Origin: Cladopsammia gracilis
Lineage: Eukaryota > Cnidaria > Anthozoa > Scleractinia > Dendrophylliidae
Assembly: GCA_022457155.1 (NCBI GenBank)
Contig: JAJGOT010000448.1
Span: 99,501 to 163,500 of the forward strand
DNA length: 64,000 nucleotides
Direction: 5' to 3'
Shown here: in pieces, positions 11,401 to 26,400 of the stretch
Position numbering within the stretch: the stretch's first letter is position 1
How the letters are laid out: each line of letters opens with the position of its first letter
Notes under the pieces: generated by a model
What the model was told of the DNA's origin: nothing
The model's input: the letters and a program-made list of their open reading frames with translations, nothing else
The model's database searches: none
Made by a program: the position numbers and the translations under genes

Positions 11401-14400
11401 GCAATTGTTTGTTCTCCAACAAAAGTTGTAAACTTGAGCCTTCTGATGTTGCCTGTGATAACGTGTTGCACGCATGCAACTTATATCGCAACGCTGCTGC
11501 GATAAGAAGATAACTGTTCGACCCTTTTCTGCAAACCACAACGCAATTCTTACTTCACGAAACGAGTTACGAAGAGGGATGTTGCACGCACAATTTCATC
11601 CGCAACTTGTCTCACAACAGCTCTCGTCAGCGTTGACTTGCAAGTTGCAGGGAGAATTGCCTCGTGTAACACTATCTTTACGGAGCTTAAGCAACAGCAA
11701 CAGCGACAGGCACGGCAACAGCAGTAGTAGCCTGCGTATCTGGCGGGATTATTATACCAGGGTGCTGTTTGGGCGGCGGAGCCACCACGCGCGCCGCGCG
11801 AACGGCGAAGCCTCATTCTCCTCGCGGCTTCGCCGCCAATTCTTCTCGATCGTGGGTCTGCCAAAAAAAAAAACACTCAGTACCCCGGTATAATAATCCC
11901 CGGCAAGCTACGGCACTGGCGCCAACGCCGCAAAACAATGGGTTTAATCGCTAAAAACAATGCCTCTGCATGTGCGTTTTACATTTTGGTAGATTTATTT
12001 TTCCTGCTTTGCAAAGCAGGAACGACAAATGATCAAATTTCGGGTTTTGTAGAGAACGTGAACACACGACGGTTAATTTTCCTTTCCATACTTGAACTTG
12101 TAAGTCATTCCTACGAATTTAGCTCCTGGACAATTAATCGACATTGGACAAAGTAAACAAATCGCAACAGTTGCAAAGCAATTGTGTGATTTTTTCTGAT
12201 ATTGAATTTCTACAAAAACCTTTGAATGCAGAGATCCACACGACGCAGAAATTAAACTTGCTAGTAGTTGCCGGATCTTCCTTGTGAAAGATCTCGTGCC
12301 AGGCGTCACTTGAATGTGAAAATACAAAACTGAATGCAAGGCTGGCACTACGGCAAAGGGCAGATTTATTAAATGGCCAATATTTCGACTAATAGAACTA
12401 GTCTTCCTCAGGGTTCCCTGAGGAAGACTTGTTCTATTAGTCGAAATATTGGCCATTTAATAAATCTGCCCTTTGCCGTAGTACCAGCCATGCATTCAGT
12501 TTTGGAATTTCTACAAGTTACAAGAAAACAACTTACTTCAATCAATGAGCCAATCCCAGCAGGGATAAGAACAAGAAGACTAGTTTTTTCATCCATCAGA
12601 TATAAAAAGATTATGAAAGTGCTCACACATCTCCAAATAACTGTAAAGTAACAATAAACACAAAACAGACATCATTGCTATTTACACTTGCAGCTGTATT
12701 TACAACCATTGTCCTCGCAGGTTTAATATAGGAAATTAAAAGCTGTTTTTCACTAACAACGAAGTCGGAGTCGTAATCAGAAGCGTAGAACGTTAAACAA
12801 TAAGGTCATAAGCAGAGTTTTCGCGGATTGCGGTGATGATTCCTTCGCTTTCGATCTCATGTAAACCAGATTGTCGGAACACAGGCATACCAACCTCTGT
12901 TTGTGTGGTGTCCTGTGCATCTGTAATGGTCGTATCGGTTTATAAAACTAGCTTCACTGACGGCCAAATGTAGGGCTCATAAAATTGATGATTATAAAAT
13001 AAAAACTTTCAAAATCACCGTTCTAATCACTCTATTCGTGAAAATACCGCTTTCGGAACCCACAAATCACCAAACTAAACACAGATCAAAGTGCCCTCTG
13101 GGCTATCTCCTGTAAGTTTTTCCCTTCATGCAATGCTGTCATATTATGTCCGAATGTTGTTTTTGATGTTGCAATTGGACATTTAGGTTATAGTGCATGG
13201 TTTCTTGAGTTCAATTTCTCTTTTGACAATTTTGTTTGTATGTAATTGGTAATGGTTATGCAGTCCTCTTGTCTTGTGTCTGGAACAAATTTCAGTACTT
13301 TCAACTCGTCTGGATTTTCACCTGGTTTATTATCAAGAGCTACACACAAACATTGTGTTACTGTTGCCTTCCCTAAACCCGCGCCACTACTTAAAAAGTG
13401 TCAATTGCTTCTCGTTGTTTTTAACAGAGAGTAACATATGGTAACAAAACTCCATTTTTTCTCTGTTCAAAGAATGAACAAGTTCTTTTTTTCCATACGA
13501 TTAATTACCAGCTTTTCATTATCATTTGCTGTAGACTGAAAAAATTCCAACATTACTTAAAAGATTGTTCCCTTGGTGATTGTTATCTAAACATGGGTTA
13601 AAACAACCAAACAGTTCACTGTATTGTGTTTCTTCACTTATATCCTGCTCATCGTTATGTTGAGCAGACGGAGCTACAGTATCTAACTGATCACGTTCCT
13701 TATTTTCAGGATCTCCCATGGCTTTTTCTTAAGAGTTCTCCTATTTTTCCTTTCGAATATAACATGTTTAACTTGCTAAAATCTTATTTTTACCTGGGAT
13801 AAGCATCAAGAGCTCTCTGCAATTAATCTTCAGCATCCTTTTTATTAAACATAACTAAATGAATGATTTAGCTTTCATTCTGCGAAAAAGTTTCATTCCT
13901 CCTTTCAAGTAAAATTCTTTACAACTTTGTTCTCTGTTTTCATTATTGGGATCATCATCAATCTTATCGTCAAAATCTGTTTCAGGTGGAAATCTAGTTC
14001 TTGTAAACTTACTCAGTGTTCATCCCCTCATCTTAACTTTTGTTTTAATGTCACTGTTAACAAAATACCAGATATAATAAAACCATCGATAGGAAAAATC
14101 TAAGACTATCCGTACCACAATTATCTCTTTAAGCAGAGACTAAATTGGGCATGAATCTTCTGACCAAAATGAACCAAAATGAGACCTAAAAAAGTAAAAA
14201 ACAAAAATGAACTAAAACCCCGAACCTTACTGAAATCTGACTGTTTGACACTGGTTTGTTTGACCTGGAAAATCAACCTGATGACAGTATTGCAAAACTC
14301 TGCTTAATCATTTCTAATGATATAGCTCAAGAAAAAAAAAACAGGTTTGTTTAGTAAGATTGATTCTTTCTGTACAAACTTCAATATTGAGAAGACTGCG

Positions 14401-17400
14401 ATAAACTTAAGTATCCCATCTTTTTTCTTGTCAAAGGCAAAACAGAACATTTTTACACGTCTAAAAAATAACCACTCAATCTAATTAATGTAAATAAAAA
14501 ATAAATAAATTTTATTCGATCTTTAAAAGTGAAACGAAATACTCCGATTTAATTAACCATATCCTGAACATAGAAAAATTACTTTTAAATTCAGGATAGG
14601 AAATCATACCTTAAGAATTGAAAATGGTCGAATTACAATCCCTAAAACTCCTGAACACCTTTAGTTAGAATTTGCACCCACTGTACACTTAATTCAGTTG
14701 AAGTTTATTTCACTGTATGCACTGTATGTTATATGATGAGCTACGAAATACCTTTTTTGACAAAATTATTAAACAAAATAGATTTGGATTATTTCTGATC
14801 GCTTTTACAAGCACTTATTGAAAAGTTCTATATTTGTTTATCAACCTACAAGGAAACTGAAAGCACTAGTTCGTTAAAACCTATTGTTGTTTAATTTAGT
14901 CAGTCTCTTATATAACTTGCAAATGGGGTAAATTAACCGAGGACATTTTTAACTAAAGGGACACTGTCCCGACAGAAATATCGTGTTTTCATGATTATGA
15001 CCAGGAGCTTGCTTTAGCTTGCTTTATCATCCGAAAATAGGAAGAAAAAATAGCCAAAAGTGATGAACGCAGAAAAATATGAATTAAAACTAGTAGTAAT
15101 CATAGATTATAGTGCGTCTCCTTATCCCGTGACACTTCGTCTTGACCTAGTACCTCAGTTTCATGAATTAATTCAGCCACTGTTTAAAAGGGCTAAGTCG
15201 CAAGATATGTCACGCAGGCAAAAACGTCGGGCCGACATCAAACAAATTCACGCTATCGCCGTGGGATCGGGCAAAATCCTGCCATGCTGTGTACTCCGAA
15301 AGGTCTCAGATTTTTCCGACATATAAGTAGTCTATTTGTCTGGTAGTTTCTTGGTGTTGCGGATGGTGTGATCACCAAATGACGTAAAACAAAAGATTCA
15401 AAAGACACTGAACAATACCCACACCACAACACAAAAGCTAACCAACAATGGCTTCCGCAACACCAAGAAACACCCATTTGTCTTGATTTCTGAAATCATA
15501 CTCCTCAGTACATGTACTTATACCGGAACCGGAAATGAGAAATTTCTGAGAAAGCCTGAAAAAGTGCTCCCGTGAAAACTTCTTGGACACCGCATTAATG
15601 GAGCATGAAATCGACGATTAAGTCACGCAACATTCAACGTGTATTTCGCAGTATTTTTCGGATAAAATTACAACTACCAGTTGCAAGTAAGACACAAGAC
15701 TGTTGAATATAATTCCTTTGTTAGCTAGACAAATTTAGTCACAAAACTGCGAAATCTTTAGTCGCAAATGCGCCCGATGCAGGCGCAATTTCGAGCACTG
15801 TAAAGTTCATCTGCGCTCGTCTGGCGCGGCCGGTCAGTGAATTATTGCTACAAGACATACAGCGAATTGCACCGTACCGTAGAACATCGCGAAGAACGAC
15901 GTCGGTATTTAGGTGAAAGCTTCCCAAATCAGGCAGAGAACCACAGCAAAATCAAGATAGAACATTCAAAACATACCAGTAGTAGTAGGCATTGAAATAT
16001 TGAGCCGTACGATTCCAAAATCGGGAAAATATCCGAAACTAAATCAAGACAAATAGATTATTCACAACCCCAGCCCCCCAGGATGATGCCTGATTTCCAC
16101 GAGCTGGGAATGCTGGATACTATTGTGACGTTTCAAGATGGCGCAGATTTGGTACCGACACTTTTCTCGATTCGTTCCGCTATAGACGACGCGCTAAGCA
16201 TGCTGGATATTGTGACGTTTCAAGATGGCGCAGATTTGGTACCGACACTTTTCTCGATTCGTTCCGCCTAGCCGACAAGATTAGGAAGCGTCTCCTTCGT
16301 CGACGCAAAGACAAAATAACGACAAAATTCCACCAGAATCGAATCGAAACTTTGAATATTTCTTTTCTCCAAACTACTGCTTCTGTTTTTCTCCTTGAAT
16401 CTTTTAATCCAATTTAGTTGTATATTTGGTGACATTTGGCCGGATATAACATGGAAATTAACAAACACGTTATTTCAACAAAACTTCATTGCGTCGACGA
16501 AGGAGACGCTTCCTAATCTTGTCGGCTAGGCGGAACGAATCGAGAAAAGTGTCGGTACCAAATCTGCGCCATCTTGAAACGTCACAATAGTATCCAGCAT
16601 GCTTAGCGCGTCGTCTAGGCGGAACGAATCGAGAAAAGTGTCGGTACCAAATCTGCGCCATCTTGAAACGTCACAATAATATACAGCATTCTCAGCGCGT
16701 GGAAATCAGGCATGGGGTTCCGAAATGTCACATGTGAATAATCTATTTGTCTTGATTTAGTTTCGGATATTTTCTCGATTTTGGAATTGTACGGCTCAAT
16801 ATTTCAATGCCTACTAAAAGTACGCAGTGGAAAAATTGGACGAAGATTCTTCTCCAGACCAAGTAAGTTGTTGGGTCTCTATGGAATCAAGCAAGAAGTT
16901 ATCGGATTTTCCTCGCTACCGTCCTGGTATGTTTTGAATGTTCTATCTTGATTTTGCTGTGGTTCTCGGCCTGATTTGGGAAGCTTTCACCTAAATACCG
17001 ACGTCGTTCTTCGCGATGTTCTACGGTACGGTGCAATTCGCTGTATGTCTTGTAGCAATAATTCACTGACCGGCCGCGCCAGGCGAACGGAGATTAAATT
17101 TTACAGTGCTCGAAATTGCGCCTGTATCGGGCGCATTTGCGACGAAAACTTTCGCAGTTTTGTGACTAAAATTTGTCAAGCTAATAAAGGAATTATATTC
17201 AACAGTCTTGTGTCTTACTTGCAACTGGTAGTTGTAATTTTATCCGAAAAATCATGCGAAATTCACGTTGAATGTTGCGTGACTTAATCGTCGATTTCAT
17301 GCTCCATTAACGCGGTGTCCAAGAAGTTTATCACACGCGGGAGCACTTTTTCAGGCTTTCTCAGAAATTTCTCATTTACGGTTCCGGTATTAGTACATGT

Positions 17401-20400
17401 ACTGAGGAGTATGATTTCAGAATCGGAGAAATAACCGAAATGAAATCAAGACAAATATACTATTTATATGTCGGAAAAATCTGAGACCTTTCGGAGTACA
17501 CAGCACGGCAGGATTTTGCCCTATCCCACAGCTATAGCGTGAATTTGTTTGATGTCGGCCCGACGTTTTTGGCTGCGTGACATATCTCCTTTTAAACAGT
17601 GGCTGAATTAATTCATGAAACTGAGGTACTAGGTCAAGACGAGGTGCCACGGGATAAGGAGACGCACTATAATCTATGATTACTACTAGTTGTAAGCCTA
17701 TTTACACGTTGCGATTTGTCGTGCCGATTTGTCGGCCCCGAGAAAAGCAAATCGGCGCGTGTAAATGGCGACCCGATGCGCGCGCGATTTCAGTCCGACA
17801 TGTCGGCCGATTCGGAAAAAATCTGTGATCGCTTCACAGATTTTCGCGTGTCGGGCCCGATTTTAAGAACGAAAACGCAATCTGGACAAGAAATCACGCA
17901 AAACAAATTATATCTGCAGTATTTAAACTAACAACAACCTAAATAACCTATTGGATATCATTTGTTTTTCAAGAAGTTCTTAGCAGAAAAGTTTTGAAAT
18001 AAAAAAAAAAGTTCATGTACAATGCTTGCACTGTACAAAGAGCGCGCGCACGATTTGTCGTGGCCGACAAATCGGCCCGACAAATCGCAGCGTGTAAATA
18101 GGCCTACAGCAATACAGCATACGATCGCATACAACCATTCTCGGTGAGCAATGTCAGCTTACCTCAAAGTCTCTTTTCCCTTTCTTAAAACGTAGTGCTA
18201 TAACAAAAAATAATACCAAATGTCCTGAAGCAACCAGTTTGACAAACCAGACTGGACAAACAAATTAAACGCATCGTAAAGGATATTAGCCAAGCGCGCT
18301 TGATCTAGCGTGCCAAATATCTGACCACAGTCTACATTAGGTGAGATAAGATTACATTACGTTACACTTTTTGACGCTCGATACAATGAAATATATGCTG
18401 CAACATGTTCCTAAAAAAACATAGAATTCATAATCGTACGCCTTAAAAATCATCGCTGTGAAAAAGAGATATTAAACAGTAGGAATGTTACCTAACTGAA
18501 AAAAAATTTTGTCAGGCCACAAACGTGCGCTCGCTAAACAGCTTTAAAAACATATCCTTCGACTCGTGTGTTCTGATCTATGAATGATAGCATCTAACAA
18601 AAATGCGAGAAATTTTGCTAAAAAATAAAATGCAATAAAAATGCAACAAGAATGTCCCCACAGATTCGCTAAAAAGTCTATTAATAGTGTCTAACAAAAA
18701 TCTTAGTTAACTAAATCATCAACGTATGAATATATCGCTTTCTCAGGCCACAAACATGCGCTCGCTAAACCGCTTTCAAAAATATGCCACTCGACTCTTG
18801 TGTTCTTATCGATAACATCTTGCTAACAAATATGCAATAGGAATGTCCCCATAAATTCACTAAAAAGTCTATTAATAGTATCTAACGCATTTTTTGCTAA
18901 CAAAAATGCATAAAGAATGCATGTTAGCCCACATAAACTCCTGTAAGTTAAACATTAACTTACAGGAGATAAAAACGACGTACTTTCATGAATAGAGCGA
19001 GTCGCAGTTGAGTCGAACCGTGATTTTGAGAGTTTTTATCTCAGTTTTAAGGGCCCTACGTTTGGCCGTTAGTGAGGCTAGATTGATAAACCGATACGGC
19101 CATTACATATGGCACAGTACACCACACAAACAGAGGATGGTAAGCCTGTGGTCAGAGTAGTGAGCAGAAATCTGCTCTCGGAGGGCCTGGGAATGGACAT
19201 TGCGATTTGTTTATTCTTCCGTTTCTGCTTGCGACTGTGACAATCTAGGTTCTTACGAATCCGACTGGTTCCCACTAGCGACATAAACGGAAGCGGAGTC
19301 GGAGTCGAAAGCGTAAGGAGCCTTACGTTCTAGTGTAAAGCCTGGTTTCCATATAACCGTAACTACCCCGTAACTGCCGTAAGCCGAACCGGCGGTGGCA
19401 TTGGGGCACACCGGCGGTAGTTCTATTTTTAATGGAAACATTCTGTTCCGGCATCTGGGATGACCGGCGGCACGACGTCCCCGGTGCCGGAAAGTTGAGT
19501 TGAGTTCAACTTTTCCCGGCTTTACGGCATCGCAGGCTTGATAAGATTTTAATGGCAACACAAGCCGGCGGGAACCAGCGACATCCCGGGGGAGTTGCAT
19601 TGTATTTATGACAACACATGATTAGATCTGTCCAATCAAATCGCAGCCATTTCCGCGCTAAAAGCTCGTCACGGTCATGCGGTCACAAATGGAATCACAC
19701 AACTGCGGCTGCCGGCGGTATGTATACGGTAGCATTCAGGCCACTGCCGCAGTGCTACCGGGGCCTGGCTTACGGCAATAACGGGGTAGTTATGGTTATA
19801 TGGAAACCAGTCTTAAATTAACAAAAAAAAAAAGAAAAGAAAAAAAGAATCGCAATCGGAAGCAACAGCTACCCGAAAGTAGTGTTAATTTTAAGACCTT
19901 GCTATAAAAACTTTGGTAGAGAACGTATACATGTATTCCCTCAATAGCAACTCTAAATTTGTAGCGTTGACTACCAAAGTACATTGTACGTTATGTTAGA
20001 ACCCATGTTATTTGCCTTGTTAGATAAGTTTCATTGAATGAACTGTTCGCGTATTTTAGTAGTTCGAACTAAGGAGTAGCGGCACCTCGGGGCTACTAAA
20101 TTCAAAAGTAACGGGGGCCGCTTACAATACAGTCAAATAAAAGAGGTGACCGCTTAAAAGAGGTCAAGTTTACAGTAAATATGGGGAACGATTTCCGGGG
20201 ATTTAATAAGTGACCGCTTAATAGAGGGTGACCGCTTAACAAAGGACTGCTTAATAGAGGTTGTTTGCCTGCACGGTGGTACCTGTTCTCATCGATAGTC
20301 CAACCATGCTGTTCCTGCTCTTCCAGTAATTTATATCATTCTTAAATGCCAGGAAGTCAAACAAAAGCTGCAACAAAAATAATACTACAGTTGAAGCTGA

Positions 20401-23400
20401 CCTTGAGGATTTGGAAAAAGTAGACATATAATGTGACTAGAGCTAGTTGCTTACAAGAATAAATTTGATAAGTAACCGATACCGAAAAAGGTACAGATAT
20501 GCAAATTTGCACTCGTTCCATCATCTGTAAACTTTTTTTAAAGTGTATTACGTGTTAAAAGATGATCTCTATCCAGTGTAATTCCCGGGGGGAGGGGGGG
20601 GGGGGGTACTCCCTGTAATGAGCTATACGGGGATGCTCCGCCCGAAAGGGGTACCTTTTTGAGGCTGGAGGTATATGAAAGGGTCGGGACTTCACGAGTT
20701 GAAGTATATGAAAGGGTAGGGTTTTCACAAAGAATAGGAAAGGGTAGCTAAAACACGAGTTGAAGTATAAAAAACGTAGGGAAAACTGTGATTTAAGTAT
20801 TATAAAAGGGCCTTTCAAAATATATCGAACAGACGCACGTAAAGGCTATATGAAAGGGGTACCATTTTCACTGAATGAAAGGTATATGAAAGGGGTACCA
20901 TTTTCAATGAAAGGTATATGAAAGGGGTACCTTTTCTGTCAAAAACGGTATATGAAAGGGTAAGGGTTTGAAACTCGGGGCGGAGCATCCCCGTACAAAA
21001 TTTTGTTGAGTACCCCCCCCCCCCCTCCCCCCCGGGTGTAATTACATCATCCAGTTGTCTAGACAGTCTCATTTCACACAATGCATGTATTATGTAATGT
21101 TAAGATGTTTTGGTCGTTTTAAATCTGTTTTACTCTAATTCTTTGACTTCAAACTCAGTATGGAAAATTAAAACCGATCTGTAGACTTGACCTTACGTTG
21201 TTTCGTATTCAAGAGATGGCCCTTTTATCCTCTTTGTTATTAAAACTCTTTCTGACGTTTCTGAACAACCCAACCAACTACAGCTGTTAAAGAATGCCGT
21301 TAAAGAGAGTATGTCACTATTTCAATGCTACTTCAAAAAAGCCCAAAAGACATATCAATGGAAATCCAAAATAATTGTCCATTTTTGTTTGAAATTCCCC
21401 TACTCATGCTCGAAGAGTTAAAGTACATAAGTGTCTTGGGCTGCAGATGGCCAGGATGGAAATGGATTGCAACATGAAAAATGGGCCAGTATTTTTAAGT
21501 TAATATCCTTGCATCTTGGAAAACTCGCTTAGATAACTTGCAATGGTTGATTCTCTCTTCCAAAATTCACTCGATATCTTCCTCTTAGTGTAAGACTTGA
21601 CTTTTCTTGATTTTTCCACCTTAGAAACTGTGCATAGACCTGCTTAACTCTGCCAGTGATGGACAAAATTTCACCTGTTGGAAATCTTTAATAGCTACAG
21701 TACATCCCTGATTTACAAACACTGAATAAATTATGCTGGTACAGAATGATATAACTTACATGAAGTACTGTTATTCCAAAAGTTAGACCAAGTAACAAAA
21801 GATTGGTGTCTGTGAAGATTCCTCTTATTTCATCCAAGTCCTTGTCTGAGAATCCTAAAAGTGGATAAAAAAATAAGGGTTTCAATTTTATTTCAGAAAA
21901 TCAAGGTGAAATACACTGTGAAATGGGTTTGACAGTTATGACAACAATAATGGAACAAGAAAGATGTGATGTTTATCATGTCACGGGCATGGTGTAAAGA
22001 AAAACTTCTGAGTTCCCGGTCGGATGTGTGTTCATTGATAAATTAATAAAGAATGATCATCATTGGTAAATGCTAAGCTCGGTAAAGAAAGGAGAACGAT
22101 GTTATGTTTATCATGTCACGAGTGTCGGACAAAGAAAAAAATCTGAGTCCCAGCTGACAGGATTCAAACCTATGACCTTCTGCACTACGGTCGAAAGCAT
22201 ATCATGGATTTTAGAGTTCAAAGGTACAGTGATCTGGTGGATTAATAGCAAGGTGGACATGTATTCAATCAGATACAGTAAACACCCCCATATAAGAACA
22301 CATGATTTTGGAGGTTAGGCTGATCAGGTTCTTATTTATCGGGTGCTTAGTGAAAAATCAGCCTGAAGGTGTTCTTAAATTGTTCTTAAATTTTGTTGTT
22401 GGAATTCAGAACTGTAACAATGCAAAAAAATGCTTGAGATTAAATTAGCATATTTAATGGCAAAGAAAATGTAGCACAGTACTGTATGTCTCCCTACAAG
22501 TAACTAGATCATTTGAAGGGAAAAAAGCTCAAAACAAATGCAAAACAGCATCACAGCTGATGAGCTGTAGTTATTTGGCAGCAGGCCTTCTGTATGATCT
22601 GAAATTTTTTTAATGTCTTATCCATTTTATAAGAACATTTTATATTTCCAGGCTGATTTTGTTGTTATAAAAATGGTGCTTTATTTGCAAAATTTCAGCC
22701 TGATGTTCTTAGTCCATGTGTTCTTATATGCGGGTGTTTACTGTACATGTACATGTAGACTGTGATTCCATTCTAGCGTCTTTATGAAGTTGGTTCTTCA
22801 GGTGGATAAATGGGTACATACACCCAAAAGTATTATACAGCTATAGGAATAGAGTGGCATGTTCGCAGTTCACTATTTTCCCAATGCGTTTTGTCAAGTA
22901 CATGTAAATGATCATTGAATTCGTAAGCCCATGTCATGGAATGCTAAAAAATAGTGAGAGTAGAAAAACACTACCTTTTTGCGTTTTTATCTTAGCAGGA
23001 TGTCCACTCTCTCTTAAATCTTTTTATCATTATTTTATTTCTTACCTAAGTTCTTCATAGTCTTGAATGAATGATAGACAGATGTCCAGACGCGAAGTTT
23101 CCCAAGGGATATGGGTGAATAGTTTATATTAAGTGCCATCTCTGTGCTATTTTTATTCACCGGCTGCAGGAAAACAAAAAACATGTACTTCTTAAACTAA
23201 GTATATCATGGACATGAATACAAATTAATTTTGTCAGTCGACCTCATCACCTCATTGATGAAGACTACAAGTAATTATAGCAGTCAAAATGTCGTGATCA
23301 ACATCTCAAAGTGACTCCATCATGAAACAAATTAATATTAAGTATTCATAGTGTTTAAACCATGTTGAACAATAACCACATTTTTAATAACATGAATACA

Positions 23401-26400
23401 GGTAGTTCCATGAACATGACAAGTGTTCAGAAAAGCAGGGTCTTCCAGGCAGCAGGTGCCTCCTCCATCATTCATGTGTGCCTCTTGGGCACTTGTGGGT
23501 AAAGTTAAGGTAAAAACCAAAATGTGCCACACTCATTAATTCCTATCAATGATTACAATTTTTACACACAAATTGCTTGGAGGTGAATAGCACTTGCTAT
23601 CCCGAGTTTCAGTAGCCTATCAGAGTGTACCAACAATGCTATCCACTGTTTTAGTATCTGCTAATAGTAATTAGTCCATTTTAACTAAGTTGTGACACTG
23701 AAGTCTGTTCTTACCTTGAGGTATCTATAAATAACTCCAAGTTGGTCAATGTACAACACAGGAAGGTATTCATTATTTGGAGCTAAGCTGATAAAAAGAA
23801 CAACACCGATCATATACATTTTGTATATTTTTAAATCCTACAGGTACGATATCATTTTAATAAACTTAATGTCCATTGTATCCATCTTCCCCTGAGCCAA
23901 GTGACAGAGTGGCATAATTAAGAACATCAGAGAAGGGGGGCATGCAGAGAGATAAAATTAATGTTGTTCTTACTAATGATAAGTGAAGTTCTTATCATTA
24001 AATTGAGTTTGTAACTACATTAATTAGTGTAAAATTGTTCTAAACAAAGAATCAATGTTAGTTTAATAATTAGAACTTAAAATAAATGTGAAATTATTTT
24101 TGGAACAAAGGCAGTAAAACCACATGGAAGATACGAGTGAGTGTACCAAAAATTATACTTTTGTATCTATAAAAAATGTACACAGAAATTTCACTGTTGT
24201 GTTAATTAATATGTTATGGAAAAAATATCTTGCATAAAGAATTTCTGATCTTTTAGATATACATGTATTTTTATCTACAGGTAGTTAGTCTGGCTCCCAG
24301 ACACCTCTATAGATCTACTATAAATAAATAATGGCTCAAAATTCGCCACCAAGCCTCATTTGTACCACATTCCTTGCAAACCTTTGACAAGTTTACGTTG
24401 TTTTTGGGTGGGTGCTCTTTTCAACTTATCTCCTTTGAGATGTAAACATGCATAAGGGCTATTAAACATTGCCTTATGGCATTCATCACAGACCCCTCCC
24501 CCTTCCCTGCATGCATAAAATATGCATCCTGTTTTACTACATGAGCTAAATACAGTCAAAAAATAATTACATTAAGAAAAACAACCACAAGAACTGAATT
24601 ACTTAAAAAAATGAATAACATTAATTGCTGTAAGCTCAATAAATATAGCAGTTTAACAGACTGAGTGTATCAACTATTTCAAAACATATCATTCAATCAT
24701 TGATGTACCTGATAAATGGGTAGATTTCCCCAGGAATGGCCTGACGCTCAAAATCGGCTTTTTCATTTAAAACATGAAAATTTAGTCTTGGCTTCCAATG
24801 TGTTACTGGAATTTCACTAGAAGGTGAACTAGTTTTCTGTATAAAATAATAAAAACAAATAAATTATTTAGATTTTATTTAACTTTATTTTTTTACTACA
24901 GTTAGACAATTTTGGTTTTAATATTAAGAAAATAATGAGAAAATAAACACTGCTTGCTGGGTTGCCCCAGTATTAAATTTGTTGCTAGTACCTATTTATA
25001 GGTGGAGAGAGACAATGTGGAGTACAAACAAACAACAAACAACAAAAAAAACAAACAAAACTTTATTAGACATATAAACTTAAGTACAGTTCCCCTGCAA
25101 ATTAGCAAAAACGCTATTCGAGACAGGGAAAAGTAATGTAATTGAAAATAATGAAGGTTAGACAATATAAGAAAACAGAAGCTGATCTGTAGAGTTACAG
25201 ATTATTTTAAAGCTTTTGATAAAATCATGATATTGGTGGCAGACACGGGAAATAAATGAAATATGCAAATTATAACAATTTCATTTGTTTAATATCACAA
25301 AGTATTTGGGAAACATCAATATAGGAGTAAAGTTTCTTATCTAAGGAAACAACATAATGCAATGGCCAAGGGCTTAATTGAACCACTGACCATCCTTTGG
25401 ATCTAAAGTCCAATGCGCTAACCACTACAATTTTTGTACACTCAGAAGAATTGTAGATGGTGTTCAATCCTCACCTCTTTTGCTTTTTTATCAGAACTCA
25501 GAAGATTAATTGATTCATCTTGAGGCAATGAGTACACTGTCAATGGAGCAACAGCATGTGAAGCGTATGGACTGTCAAAAGGAGACACTCCAGTTGGATA
25601 AATAAATATGTGACCGTACAATGATCCATTGTCTCGTGTTTGCTGTGGTAAGCTAGCATTTACTGATCTGTGAGAAAAGAAAATTCATTATAAAGTCAAT
25701 CACCCAATAGAAAGCTTTGGTTACAACAATGTAGGTTAAGATGCATACAAGCCACAGGGAGCCCATTCTTCCAGAGCTTAACCCACCAAGTTTCTGTACT
25801 AAGTCTCCAGTGAAATCAACTAGGAATGCTACTTATTCTGAATTGAATGCCACATTAGATAGGATTACCCAAAGCTAGCATTGTCCCCAGGCCTAAATGC
25901 ACTAAGCGAGCGAAACAAGGGGGTTTGGGCTCCAATGTGATAGCATATTCTTAACATACAGTGTAATGCTGAAGGTCATGCTCATATTTACAGTCACCCT
26001 GGGCAAATCTGCTCAATCAACTCAAAGGGTAAAATAACATTTTGATTATGTGCCAGACTCGTACCCAGTCGTCACTTATTTATTTCATTTGTCCTTCCCT
26101 CGATGCACTGCGAACTCACTAAATCCTTCCCGACGCGACTGGGTACGAGTCTGATTATGTGCAAGGAAGACTTACGTAACGAGGCCGACCCTGGCGGCAT
26201 TATGTATGAGATACATTTTTTTTTAATTTTTAGAGCTCTTATTTAGGGAAACAACATACATGTAATGATAGCACCCAGGACACATCAAAAGTCCAAAATG
26301 CTAATCACTTAATAAGTAGTGTACATGTACCTCTGCTGGAAGACTTAGAGAGCAAGAGGGGACTACCCTGTTAATGATGATTTTGGCCCAAACAATTATT

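Noticed and set aside
11172..11893. Cluster of overlapping 60-140-codon frames on both strands
   Set aside because: They lie in GC-rich repeat-like intron sequence, overlap one another and lack domains or splice logic.
15739..17287. Open frames beginning [11 protein letters not shown] on both strands
   Set aside because: They are mirror images created by the fold-back arms, with no recognised motif; their similarity reflects the repeat, not a protein family.
18173..18206. Possible extra CLPTM1L exon (minus, between AG and GTAAGC)
   Set aside because: Exon 8 joins exon 9 in exact phase and matches the human protein without a gap, so the 34-bp segment would break the frame.
20555..21081. Minus-strand frames rich in Phe/Pro in the poly-G MITE
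   Set aside because: They are translations of the tandem GGTATATGAAAGGGGTACC units.
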